Shown piece after piece: positions 48,875-57,434 of a DNA stretch of 64,000 bases. How positions within the stretch are numbered: position 1 is the stretch's first letter; every line of letters begins with the position of its first letter. Both the position numbers and the translations under genes were made by a program. The stretch comes from Anaerolineae bacterium (GTDB lineage Bacteria; Chloroflexota; Anaerolineae; JAAYZQ01). The stretch is taken from positions 23,434 through 87,433 of the forward strand of contig JAFGIA010000231.1 of assembly GCA_016929795.1 (NCBI GenBank), written 5' to 3'. The notes below the pieces were generated by a model that worked only from the letters and a program-made list of their open reading frames with translations, did no database searches and had not been told where the DNA came from.

Positions 48875-51217
48875 ATGGAAGAGTCGGGAGTGCAGGGGCA
48901 GTTGAATAGAGCGCGGTGGGTGACGTGGGCTCTCTGGGCCATTGCGTTGGCCGCCCTCTTCTACCTGGCGGGCCTGACGGCGTGGCTCGGCCTCGCCGGG
49001 CTCAACTTCCCCTACCAGCTCGACTATGGCGAGGGGTTCCTGCTCCACTTTGTAAGGGAGTGGGCCAACGGGCGGTCGATCTACAAAGCGGCCGAGGGCT
49101 ACCCGTACGTCATGGCCAACTACCCCCCGCTGCCCATTGCCCTTGCGCTGGCGCTCACCCCGGTCACCGGCATTGCCTACGCTGCGGGCCGGATCTGGAC
49201 ATTGATCGCGTTGGTGGCGATCGGCGCGATCTCGGTTGCCTGGGTGCGGCAAGGGAGAGCGGGCTGGCTGCCTGCTGTGGCCGCGGCGCTCCTCTTTCTT
49301 GGATCGCCATACGTCTATGACTGGGCGCCGCTCTTTCGCGTCGACCTGATTGGGTTAGCGCTGACGTTGGGCGGACTCTATGTCATCGCGCATCTTTCAC
49401 CTCCCGCCTGCCGCCCCCTCAAAGGAGGGCTGAACCATCTCCCCCGCCTAGAGGGGGGAGGGAGGCTTTTGCTCCTGGCGGCTCTTCTCTTTGTCGCGGC
49501 CCTCTATGCCAAACAATCCTTCCTCTTTGCACCCGCCGCTGCCGTCGCCTATCTATTTTTCTTCCGCAGCAGGCGCCAGGCGATCCTGCTCGCTGCCCTC
49601 ACCGGCGCGCTCGGCGGGGTACTCTTTCTCCTGGTCAACGCCCTCACCCGCGGCGGCTTCTGGTACGGACTGGTCGCCAGCAACGTCAACCCGTTCGTCT
49701 GGCCCGAGTTCTGGAAGCAGCAGGCCGACTTTTTCGGCACCTTTTTTGTACTGGTGCTGCTCGCCGGGTGGTACGCTATCGACAAGTTTGCGCGCCACAG
49801 GCAGGTGGCGCTGCGCGATAAGGTGGGCCTCCTCGATCTCTACCTGCCGGCTGCGCTTGCCTCGGTACTGATGGCAGGCAAGGCCGGCGCATGGGAGAAC
49901 TATTTTTTCGAGGCGCTGCTTGCGCTTGCGCTTGCCGCCGGGTTAGGCCTGGCGCGCCTGGAGAGGGGGGGCGCTGGGATCGCACGAGTCGCCGCCCCAC
50001 TGCTGGTTCTTGCTCAGGTGGCCATCATGTGGCACACGCCGCGCACGGCCGAGCGCTACCTTGACCTCACGCGTCGCTCCAATGAAGGGATGGCACCCGT
50101 GCTGGCCGCCGCGCCCGATCCGATTGCGTCGGAGGACATGGGCCTGCTGGTGACCAACGGACGGACCATGGAGTATTGCTCGTTCCAGTATAGCCAGCTT
50201 GCACGCGCCGGGCGGTGGGATCAGGCGTGGGAGCTGGGCCGCCTGCGTGACGGCGCCTGGTCGCTCGTTATCCTGGAGCGTGGCACGCGGCTGGACGTTG
50301 ACCGCTACGGGCGTTTTACGCGCGAGTTCCTGTCAGAGCTTGACCGGAACTACCGGCACGACGCCACGGTGGGCAAGTATGAGGTGTACCGGCCTGACTC
50401 ACTGGCCCACGAGCGGCGCGCCGATTTTGGCGAGGCGCTGTCGCTCGCCGGCTGGACCCTGCATGCCGATCCACCGCTGGTGCCGGGCGACACGGTCAAG
50501 CTGACGGTGGTGTGGCAGGCGCAGGGGGCACTGGCCAAGGATTATACCGCTTTTGCCCACCTCGTGGATGAAACGGGCCAGGGCTGGGCCGGCGACGATC
50601 ACGCGCCCTACGAGGGCCTATACCCGACGAGCCAGTGGGGTGCCGGAGAGATGGTGCGCGACACCTTTACGCTGACCATCCCGATGGATGCGCCAGCGGA
50701 GTTGTACGACGTGCACGTTGGCTGGTATGATCCGGTCACGGGCGAGCGGCTGCCGGTGGCGGGCGCAACGAGCGCCAGGGTCGCCGTGCTGCCCGTTGGT
50801 GAACAGCCGGTGCCGGCGGGCGACGTCCAGCCGGTGGACATACGCTTTGAGGGCGGTGTTGCGCTCGACGGCTACCGCTGGCAGCTAGAGGGGGACGAGA
50901 TCGTACTGCGCCTGCGCTGGCACACCGAGACGCCGCTCGACGCAGACTATACGGTCTTTGTTCACCTGGTGGAAGCCGGGGGCGGCGGTGCGCCACTGAG
51001 CCAGGGCGACGCGCCGCCTGTGGGTGGCCGCTGGCCCACCTACCTGTGGCTGCCAGGCATCGCCGTGGATGATATGCACAGGGTGCCCCTGCCGGCCAGC
51101 CTTGCGCCCGGCGCCTACGACCTGCTCGTCGGCCTCTACGATCCCGAAACCGGCACGCGCCTGCCCCTCGCCGCTGGGGGCGACGCTGTGCGCATCCAGG
51201 CCATTCCGATCCGGTAG
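48875..51217 (+). CDS. GT-C type membrane glycosyltransferase-like protein with two C-terminal beta-sandwich modules
   Basis: 780 residues. First helix at about 15-40; the first outside loop has the acidic 'QLDYGEGFLLHF' motif typical of GT-C enzymes; about ten helices to residue ~380. It then carries a soluble stretch and two beta-sandwich repeats ('VKLTVVWQAQGALAKDYTAF' and 'EIVLRLRWHTETPLDADYTV') each ending 'Y-D-P-T/E-G-RLP', like the single module in the previous gene. It likely decorates surface glycans or proteins. Oddity: residues 176-197 (PPACRPLKGGLNHLPRLEGGGR is the inserted region, in two parts: PPACRPLKGGL and NHLPRLEGGGR) come from a palindromic 66-bp element. Confidence 0.7.
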   Translation: MEESGVQGQLNRARWVTWALWAIALAALFYLAGLTAWLGLAGLNFPYQLDYGEGFLLHFVREWANGRSIYKAAEGYPYVMANYPPLPIALALALTPVTGIAYAAGRIWTLIALVAIGAISVAWVRQGRAGWLPAVAAALLFLGSPYVYDWAPLFRVDLIGLALTLGGLYVIAHLSPPACRPLKGGLNHLPRLEGGGRLLLLAALLFVAALYAKQSFLFAPAAAVAYLFFFRSRRQAILLAALTGALGGVLFLLVNALTRGGFWYGLVASNVNPFVWPEFWKQQADFFGTFFVLVLLAGWYAIDKFARHRQVALRDKVGLLDLYLPAALASVLMAGKAGAWENYFFEALLALALAAGLGLARLERGGAGIARVAAPLLVLAQVAIMWHTPRTAERYLDLTRRSNEGMAPVLAAAPDPIASEDMGLLVTNGRTMEYCSFQYSQLARAGRWDQAWELGRLRDGAWSLVILERGTRLDVDRYGRFTREFLSELDRNYRHDATVGKYEVYRPDSLAHERRADFGEALSLAGWTLHADPPLVPGDTVKLTVVWQAQGALAKDYTAFAHLVDETGQGWAGDDHAPYEGLYPTSQWGAGEMVRDTFTLTIPMDAPAELYDVHVGWYDPVTGERLPVAGATSARVAVLPVGEQPVPAGDVQPVDIRFEGGVALDGYRWQLEGDEIVLRLRWHTETPLDADYTVFVHLVEAGGGGAPLSQGDAPPVGGRWPTYLWLPGIAVDDMHRVPLPASLAPGAYDLLVGLYDPETGTRLPLAAGGDAVRIQAIPIR
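49400..49465. repeat. In-frame 66-bp palindromic element in the second GT-C gene
   Basis: Begins CCTCCC and ends GGGAGG, with internal complementary C-rich and G-rich blocks (CCCCCTC, AGGAGGG, CTCCCCC, GGGGGGAG). It interrupts a hydrophobic run (...YVIAHLS / LLLLAALL...) in frame and adds 22 codons, the same size as the insert at 46929. Confidence 0.7.
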
Positions 51218-51265
51218 CCGGCAGGGCCAGCGTCCCAAAAGCCTGTCGTGGGAGAATCATCGACT

Positions 51266-52150
51266 ATGCACCAAGATATGTCTGGCATTCGGTGTAATCT
51301 GTGTGGCGGGAGCGATGCCTACCGCATGTTCCGCAAGAACGGCGTTGACTTTATCCGGTGCCGTGGCTGCGGCCTGGAGTTCGTGCACCCCCTGCCCGAC
51401 ATGGCAGCCATGCGTGCCCTCTATTCGAGCGAGCGTTACTACAGCACCGACAACATCTCGCAGTACGGCTATGACGATTACGTGCGCAACAAGCACCTGA
51501 CCATCAACCTCTTCAACCGGCGCCTGGACGACATCCTGCTCTACACCAATGGACAGCGCGGCCGGCTGCTCGACGTCGGCTGTGCTACCGGTGTGCTGCT
51601 CGAATTGGCTCGCCTGCGCGGCTGGGAGGGGCACGGTGTCGATGTGTCCGAGTATGCCACCGGCATCGCGCGTAACTATTACAACCTCGACGTCGTGACC
51701 GGCGACCTGGCGGAGGCCGCCTACCCTGACGGCTACTTTGACGTGGTAGTGATGGATGACGTGATCGAGCACGTCGCCGACCCCACGGCACTGGTAGTGG
51801 AGGCGCACCGCGTCCTCAAGCCTGGCGGCTTGCTGACGATCAACACCCCCAATCGCGCGGGCATCTGGCACCTGCTGATGGGCAGGCGCTGGTTCCACTA
51901 CAAGCAGACAGAGCACACCTACTTTTTTTCGCCGCGCGTCATCACCCGCCTGCTGGAAGAGCACGGGTTCCAGGTGCTCGATGCCCATCCGAGCAGCAAG
52001 ATCATCGACTTGAGCTATGCCTTTGGCCGCCTGCGCTACTACAACGGTACCCTGTCCAGCCTGCTCCAGCGCACCATCGGCCGCTTGATGCTGGCCAGCA
52101 TCACCTTCCCCATCCGCGTCGGCGAGATGGCCGTCTTTGCGCGCAAGTAG
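51266..52150 (+). CDS. Class I SAM-dependent methyltransferase with N-terminal zinc-binding motif
   Basis: 294 residues. The N-terminal part has Cys pairs (CNLCGG and CRGCGLEF) forming a small zinc knuckle, as in many sugar- and glycan-modifying methyltransferases. SAM motif I is 'RLLDVGCATGVLLELA', followed by 'GHGVDVSEYA', 'FDVVVMDDVIEHVADP' and 'HRVLKPGGLLTINTPN'. ATG 51266 chosen (GGGAGA upstream). It follows the GT-C gene by 48 bases and probably modifies the same glycans (inference). Substrate unknown. Confidence 0.8.
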   Translation: MHQDMSGIRCNLCGGSDAYRMFRKNGVDFIRCRGCGLEFVHPLPDMAAMRALYSSERYYSTDNISQYGYDDYVRNKHLTINLFNRRLDDILLYTNGQRGRLLDVGCATGVLLELARLRGWEGHGVDVSEYATGIARNYYNLDVVTGDLAEAAYPDGYFDVVVMDDVIEHVADPTALVVEAHRVLKPGGLLTINTPNRAGIWHLLMGRRWFHYKQTEHTYFFSPRVITRLLEEHGFQVLDAHPSSKIIDLSYAFGRLRYYNGTLSSLLQRTIGRLMLASITFPIRVGEMAVFARK

Positions 52151-52155
52151 AGAGC

Positions 52156-52764
52156 CTATCCCACCAGCGCCAGCGCCGCCGCGATATCCTCGGCGATCAT
52201 CTGGCGCTTGCTCTTTTCGATGAAAAAGCTCGGCCCGGCCTGCACGTAGGATGGGAAGGCGCGTCGCCCCTGAAAGTAGTACTCACCACCGCGGATCTTG
52301 TACGTCGAGCCCGACGGGATGACCCTGCCTGCCCCTCGCCGCTTGGCGAGATAGTTGATCGCCTTGATGGCCACGTCTCCCATCAGCAAAAAGGCCTGCA
52401 CGTTTGGAAAGAGGGCGATCTCTGGCTCCAGGAGCAGCGAACACTCCTGGATCGTCGCGGCCTTGATCCCATACCCTGTCTTGCCGCACTTGACCGCCGT
52501 AGTCAGGTACACGCCCAGGCCGAGGATGTCATGGATCGAGGATACCTCCGCGCCGGCATCCCTGAAGGCCTGTACCGTGGTTTGCTCGAACAGCGATTCG
52601 CCGCCGGCATAGTAATGATCGGCAGGTTCGGTGGGCGCGGCTTCGGAGATCAGAATGATCGACACATCCTCAGGGGCCAGGTCGATGCCGGGAATGACAT
52701 AACTGTCGTGCCTGGCATCGACACACGGAAAGTGACTGCACTTTACGTGATCGCTTACCTTCAT
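52156..52764 (-). CDS. Uracil-DNA glycosylase superfamily protein
   Basis: 202 residues. Features of the UDG fold: 'IILISEAAPTEPADHYYAGG' (motif 1-like, with an unusual Ser-Glu-Ala-Ala), the core around 'VYLTTAVKCGKTGYGIKAATIQEC', and 'NVQAFLLMGDVAIKAINYL' with a late Gly/Ser loop. It lacks the four-Cys Fe-S pattern of family 4 UDGs as far as I can see. ATG 52764 with GGAGGCTGAA upstream. Repair of uracil or another damaged base is likely but not proven. Confidence 0.6.
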   Translation of the reverse strand: MKVSDHVKCSHFPCVDARHDSYVIPGIDLAPEDVSIILISEAAPTEPADHYYAGGESLFEQTTVQAFRDAGAEVSSIHDILGLGVYLTTAVKCGKTGYGIKAATIQECSLLLEPEIALFPNVQAFLLMGDVAIKAINYLAKRRGAGRVIPSGSTYKIRGGEYYFQGRRAFPSYVQAGPSFFIEKSKRQMIAEDIAAALALVG

Positions 52765-52787
52765 TTCAGCCTCCATCCCTCGCGTTT

Positions 52788-52815
52788 GTCATTGCGAGCG
52801 AAGCGAAGCAATCCC
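52788..52815. repeat. REP-like repeat GTCATTGCGAGCGAAGCGAA
   Basis: GTCATTGCGAGCGAAGCGAA followed by GCAATCCC, a palindromic motif seen between genes in many bacteria. It lies between the glycosylase-like gene and the nucleotidyltransferase gene. Confidence 0.7.
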
Positions 52816-52828
52816 CTCCCCGCCCCTT

Positions 52829-53383
52829 TCACGGCCCTAGCGGCCGTGTGGTCGAATCGGGAACCTCGACGCCAAACCGCTCGCGCAGCCGCTTCACGTC
52901 TTGCTGGTGCGCGGACGGCAGGTCGTAGCCGGTGTGGCACACCATCTGCATTTCGGGAGTAACGCAGCGGACAGTCATGCCCCCGATCGAGCCCTCGCCG
53001 CCAAGGTCTCCAGTCCTGAAGAGAAACCCCGCCGCCTCCCACGCCGGAATTCCATTCCCCCCATCGTCGAAGCGCAACGCGTGCACGTCGATCTCACGCC
53101 CCTCCGAATCGCTCAGGACAAAGGCGGTTTCGACCTCGACGCCAAGGGCATCGAGCGTGCGACGGTTCTCGGACCAGAGCTCTTTCAGGCCGTACCCGTC
53201 GTGGGCCAGGAGCTCGCACAAAGGGGCCACGTCGTCCACCAGGACGAGGACGTCGAGGTCCTTGTGGGGACGGGTCTGCTCGCCGAGCAGCGCGTCGATC
53301 CCCCAGCCGCCGATCAGCCAAACTGGGATGCCGTGATCCAGAAGATGGCGGTAGATACGAATGGCGTCTTGCGCATGAATCAT
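52829..53383 (-). CDS. Nucleotidyltransferase, aminoglycoside/lincosamide adenylyltransferase-like
   Basis: 184 residues starting 'MIHAQDAIRIYRHLLDHGIP'. The nucleotidyltransferase core is 'VWLIGGWGIDALLGEQTRPHKDLDVLV', with Gly-Gly-Trp-Gly and the metal-binding DxD (DLDV), then a third acidic residue in 'EGREIDVHALRF'. It resembles ANT(2'')/LinB-type antibiotic nucleotidyltransferases in size and order, but whether it inactivates a drug is unknown. ATG overlaps the upstream GNAT stop (ATGA), so the two are coupled. Confidence 0.75.
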   Translation of the reverse strand: MIHAQDAIRIYRHLLDHGIPVWLIGGWGIDALLGEQTRPHKDLDVLVLVDDVAPLCELLAHDGYGLKELWSENRRTLDALGVEVETAFVLSDSEGREIDVHALRFDDGGNGIPAWEAAGFLFRTGDLGGEGSIGGMTVRCVTPEMQMVCHTGYDLPSAHQQDVKRLRERFGVEVPDSTTRPLGP

Positions 53384-54315
53384 CTCGCCTCCTGATCCGG
53401 CGACACGGGCCTGGAAAAACAGATCGACGCCGACTGTACCCGAAACCCAACCGACTGCGCCACGCGCTGCATCGCTACATTTTCACTGCTCGTGCCAAGC
53501 AGGGCCACGTCGATGCCACGCTGCTTGAGCACGGCGAGCCCTGCCCACAACAGCGCCCGGGCGAGCCCACGCCGTCGAAACTCGGGATGGGTAGCCACAG
53601 GATCGGTATATCCTTCGTTACGACCGGTGCACTCGTTCTCTTCCTGGTCGATCGAACAGATGCAGTACGCAGCCAGCCTGCCGTCGGGCGCGGTGACGAG
53701 CAAGTCCAGGTCCGGGTCATAGCCGGGCACGCGCATCATCGCCAGCCGCTCTTCGAGGGTCATTTGCTCGGTGCCAAACGCGGCGCGGTGGAGCGCCACG
53801 AGTGCTGGTGCCTCCTCCTCGCCCACCACAGGGCGGATAAGAAAGCCTGCCGGCACTCGGGGCTCGGGGATCGGCTCGTGGAGCGAGCGGGCCAGGTGGA
53901 GCGTGCGCTCGGCCTGGCGCTCAAAGCCGTGCCGCCCCAGCATCGCCATCCGTTCGGCGTCATCCTCGCGGCAACTGGCTTCGAGCGCCAGCGGCTTGCC
54001 GCTCTCCCGCATTGCACGCCGGATGCACTCGACTCCCCAGCCGACGATCTCTGGCTCGACCTTGGGCGGTGCAGCTCGGCGGTCGACTTCCCAGCGCAGA
54101 TTCTGATATGGATCGACGTAGGCGAATGCAACCAGCTCGCCGTTCGCCTGGAACCAGAGACGGGTATTCTCCTGGACAGCGCGCAGGGCAAGCGCTTCGC
54201 GCAGGTCGACAGGAGCGGGAAAATCGGCGATGCGGCTTGCCGGCCTGGCCCGGAGCAGCAGATCGAGCATCGATTCCAGGTCGTGCGGTCCGGAGTATGT
54301 GCGGCTGTTGTTCAT
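53380..54315 (-). CDS. GNAT-family N-acetyltransferase, two-domain
   Basis: 311 residues, twice a single GNAT. The N-terminal half is a degenerate GNAT-like region ('RLWFQANGELVAFAYVDPYQ', 'AMLGRHGFERQ'). The C-terminal half has the acetyl-CoA loop in 'DPVATHPEFRRRGLARALLWAGL' and the 'NVAMQRVAQSVGFRV' helix. The ATG at 54315 lies behind a promoter at 54353-54381. Coupled to the nucleotidyltransferase gene; both could modify small molecules or antibiotics (inference). Confidence 0.8.
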   Translation of the reverse strand: MNNSRTYSGPHDLESMLDLLLRARPASRIADFPAPVDLREALALRAVQENTRLWFQANGELVAFAYVDPYQNLRWEVDRRAAPPKVEPEIVGWGVECIRRAMRESGKPLALEASCREDDAERMAMLGRHGFERQAERTLHLARSLHEPIPEPRVPAGFLIRPVVGEEEAPALVALHRAAFGTEQMTLEERLAMMRVPGYDPDLDLLVTAPDGRLAAYCICSIDQEENECTGRNEGYTDPVATHPEFRRRGLARALLWAGLAVLKQRGIDVALLGTSSENVAMQRVAQSVGFRVQSASICFSRPVSPDQEAR

Positions 54316-54352
54316 CGCGCTCCCTGATAAGGATGGTTACACTTGTCGTCAC

Positions 54353-54381
54353 ATTCTATCACGGCTGTGCAAGCCGGTCAA
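54353..54381 (-). promoter_or_regulatory. Promoter of the GNAT-nucleotidyltransferase pair
   Basis: Minus strand TTGACC (54376-54381), 17-bp spacer, TAGAAT (54353-54358), about 38 bases before the ATG. Confidence 0.65.
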
Positions 54382-54393
54382 GTGATTGTCGAA

Positions 54394-54422
54394 TTGTCAT
54401 CCTATCTGTTCGGTGGTATACT
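54394..54422 (+). promoter_or_regulatory. Promoter of the two-gene secreted-protein operon
   Basis: TTGTCA (54394-54399), 17-bp spacer, TATACT (54417-54422), about 45 bases before ATG 54468. Divergent and back to back with the GNAT promoter. Confidence 0.7.
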
Positions 54423-54467
54423 GTAGGCTGTCTGGCACCCAAGATATCTTTTGAAGGAGGGGAGAAG

Positions 54468-57407
54468 ATGAAACACACAAACTGGCTGATTGGAATCCTG
54501 CTCGTGGCGCTGTTTTTGCCCTGGTCGTTGGCCGGGGCCCAAAACCCGGCGAACCCTTCCTCAGAGCCGATTGACGACCAAACACCCGCACTGGCCGCTC
54601 CGGTGGGCAAAGTGGACCCCTCGGACACGCTCCGCATCCCCGAGGACTATTTCTACGCCACTGGCGGCCCCGACCGCTTTGGCTATACCTACGCCGACAG
54701 CGACGCCGCGGCATGCGCCTACGATTGGATCGAAACAGGCGGGTCGCCACTGGCGCTGATCGGTGACGATGAATCGCTGGCCATCCCCATTGGCTTCCCC
54801 TTCCCCTTCTATGGCCAGACCTACACACAGCTAACCGTAGATAGCAACGGCGCGCTCCTGCTGGCCGATGGGCCGTCGGCGTGGGCCAACCAACCCCTCG
54901 GCCCGGACGGGTCGGCGCCCCGCCTGGCGCCCTTCTGGGATGATCTGATCGTCGAGGCGGTGCAGGTCCAGGTCACGGGCACAGCGCCCCATCGAGCCCT
55001 GGTCGTTACTTATCAGGCGCGGCTCGTCGACGGCGGCTCGGTCCACCTCCATGCCCAGTTGCGCGAGGATGGCCACGTCACCTTCCTCTATGACTCTCTC
55101 ACCGGCGAGCGCAGCAACGGCGAGGGCGCGACGGTCGGCATCCAGGGGCCAACCGCCGGCCTCGGCTACCTCTTTAACGGCTATCCCCGCCAAAATCGCC
55201 TGCACGCCGGCCTGGCCGTCTGTTTCACGCCACCTGACGGGCTGTATCTCAGTCCCGGCTTCCAGGCAGAGTCTGCCTCGGCGGGCCAGGAGGCTACGTT
55301 CCTCCTATGGGCCGTCAACCAGACCGGCGCGCCGGCGGCCTTTGAGCTGGGGATCGACTCGCCCTGGCCCGCCACGGTGACGCCGCGGCATCTCTCCCTG
55401 GCCGCCGGCCAGGTCCAGCCCGCGACCGTCGCCGTTCGCGTGCCGGCCGGCTCACCCGGCGAGCGGGCCGACATCGTCGTCCACTTGGTCGGTCCGGAAG
55501 CTTCCACCTCGGCCCGGCTGCAAGTGGTGCGCACCTCCGGGCAGTATGGCTACACCGGCGCCAGCACCACCGACGAAGCGGCCGTCTTTGATCTGCAAAC
55601 CGCGACCTGGGTCACCAACTTGAGCCTCCTGCCCGAGGGCAACTACCCCTACGACGCCACGGTGACGCCCGACGGCGGCGAGGTCTGGATCCCGGGCGCC
55701 AGTGGTGACGGCGTGGTGGTCATTGACACGACCACCAATCAGATCGCGCAGCGCGTCCTCGTCGGCGAATACCCTGTCAGCGTCGCTTTCCGCCAGGACG
55801 GCGCCTATGCCTTTGTCGCCAACCGCGACACCGAGGATGTGACGGTCGTGGATACCACCAGCTACACCGTCGTGAACACCATCCCCATCCCCACCCACTA
55901 CCTGGGCGCCGGCAACCTGGCGCTCAACCCGGTGAGTGGCGCCATCTATGTCGTGGATTGGTACGGCGACTACTTCTGGGTGCTCGACAGCGAGGCGTTT
56001 ACCGTCACCCAGGAAGTACAATTAGGTGATAGCCTGTGGCAGCTCGTGGTCGGCCCCATGGGCGACCGTCTGTACCTCACCGACCGGGGTCTGGACGTGG
56101 TCCACGTCCTCGACACCGCCGACCTGTCGGTTGTGACGGCCGTCCCGGTCGGCGACGACCCGTGGGGCATCGACGTCACGCCCGACGGCACGCTGATCTA
56201 TGTCACCAACGAGGACAGCCACGACGTGACCGTGATTGATGCCACAGGCAACAGCGTCATCACTACCGTCACTCTGCCTCATGGCGCCGACTCGGAACCC
56301 CGCGACATCGATTTCAGCGCCGACGGCCGCTACGCCTACGTCACCAGCGGCAGCGTCACCGGCGACGACGAAGTGTACGTCCTCGAGACTGACACACACA
56401 CGGTCGCCGCGCGCATCAACGTGGCCCCGGCGAGCAACCCCAACGTGGTGGCCGTCGCCCCCCAGGTAAACCTGGGCCTGGAACTGCTGGCCGACAAGCA
56501 AGCCGACCCCGAGCCGGTCATCCTCGGCGATCTGTTGACCTACACTCTCTCCTTCACTTACACCGGCCTCGTCTCGGCCACGAACGTGCTCGTCACCGAC
56601 ACCCTGCCGGCTGGCGTCGAATACCTCACCAGCACCGGCGGCCTGGGCAGTGCCTACGACCCGGACCACCATCGCATCGTCTGGGACCTGGGCGAGGTGC
56701 CTGCCGTCGCGACGGGCACTCTGACCGCCCTCGTCCAGCCGGCCGATTGGGCACTCGCCGGACAGGTCATCACCAATGAGGCGAAACTCGATTTCACCAG
56801 CTTTGCCAACTTTTCGGCCACGGTCCAGGCCACGAGCACAGTCCTGGCCCCCGAGCTGAGCATCCGCTACCCCGCTGGCGACGAGCCGCCTGACCCGCTC
56901 CTCCTGTGCGATGGGGATGAGGTGATCCTGGCCGCCGTCAGCAACCGGCCTGGCCCGCTGACCTACACCTGGGACCTGGGCGACGGCACACTGGCCGCTA
57001 CCCCTGTCGTTACTTATAGCTGGACCTACGGCGACTATACCCTGCTGCTTACCACGACCAATGGCTATGGCTGGGTCGAGACCGACACCCTTCGGGTGCA
57101 GGTCGGTCACCAACCTGTTGCCGGTTTTCTCTCCAATAGCCCGGTCACGCTGGGCCAGAACGCGATCCTGACTGATACTACTGCCTTTGACCCGGCGACC
57201 TGGGCGTGGGACCTGGGCGATGGCGTCGGCACGTCGAGCCAACCGGAAGTGGTTTACAGCTATTCCAACGCTGGCGACTATACCGTCGCCCTGACCGTCA
57301 CCAACCGCTGCGGGGTGGATGTCTATAGCGCGCTCTTTCGCGTCCAGGAGCCGCCGCCACCACTCTATTACGTCTACCTGCCGGTAGTCTTTCGGAACTA
57401 CCCGTAG
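54468..57407 (+). CDS. Large secreted protein: YVTN beta-propeller, DUF11 and PKD domains
   Basis: 979 residues. Signal peptide 'WLIGILLVALFLPWSLAGAQ'. A beta-rich domain at about 60-240 ('PFPFYGQTYTQLTVDSNGAL', 'LAPFWDDLIVEAVQVQV') resembles nidogen/peptidase-associated modules. A YVTN-type seven-bladed propeller follows at about 360-660 ('VTPDGTLIYVTNEDSHDVTV' style repeats), then a DUF11 domain at about 670-790 ('LGDLLTYTLSFTYTGLVSATNVLVTDTLP' features) and two PKD domains ('YTWDLGDGTLA', 'WAWDLGDGVG'). The C-terminus is 'YYVYLPVVFRNYP'. SD GAAGGAGGGGAG. Likely a cell-surface adhesion or scaffold protein (inference). Confidence 0.85.
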   Translation: MKHTNWLIGILLVALFLPWSLAGAQNPANPSSEPIDDQTPALAAPVGKVDPSDTLRIPEDYFYATGGPDRFGYTYADSDAAACAYDWIETGGSPLALIGDDESLAIPIGFPFPFYGQTYTQLTVDSNGALLLADGPSAWANQPLGPDGSAPRLAPFWDDLIVEAVQVQVTGTAPHRALVVTYQARLVDGGSVHLHAQLREDGHVTFLYDSLTGERSNGEGATVGIQGPTAGLGYLFNGYPRQNRLHAGLAVCFTPPDGLYLSPGFQAESASAGQEATFLLWAVNQTGAPAAFELGIDSPWPATVTPRHLSLAAGQVQPATVAVRVPAGSPGERADIVVHLVGPEASTSARLQVVRTSGQYGYTGASTTDEAAVFDLQTATWVTNLSLLPEGNYPYDATVTPDGGEVWIPGASGDGVVVIDTTTNQIAQRVLVGEYPVSVAFRQDGAYAFVANRDTEDVTVVDTTSYTVVNTIPIPTHYLGAGNLALNPVSGAIYVVDWYGDYFWVLDSEAFTVTQEVQLGDSLWQLVVGPMGDRLYLTDRGLDVVHVLDTADLSVVTAVPVGDDPWGIDVTPDGTLIYVTNEDSHDVTVIDATGNSVITTVTLPHGADSEPRDIDFSADGRYAYVTSGSVTGDDEVYVLETDTHTVAARINVAPASNPNVVAVAPQVNLGLELLADKQADPEPVILGDLLTYTLSFTYTGLVSATNVLVTDTLPAGVEYLTSTGGLGSAYDPDHHRIVWDLGEVPAVATGTLTALVQPADWALAGQVITNEAKLDFTSFANFSATVQATSTVLAPELSIRYPAGDEPPDPLLLCDGDEVILAAVSNRPGPLTYTWDLGDGTLAATPVVTYSWTYGDYTLLLTTTNGYGWVETDTLRVQVGHQPVAGFLSNSPVTLGQNAILTDTTAFDPATWAWDLGDGVGTSSQPEVVYSYSNAGDYTVALTVTNRCGVDVYSALFRVQEPPPPLYYVYLPVVFRNYP

Positions 57408-57434
57408 AGCTAGTTCCACGGAGATAGAGAGACA

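Noticed and set aside
56022..57419. 465-codon frame antisense to the propeller/PKD protein
   Set aside because: Mirrors codon bias of the real gene; no start signal or recognisable domain.
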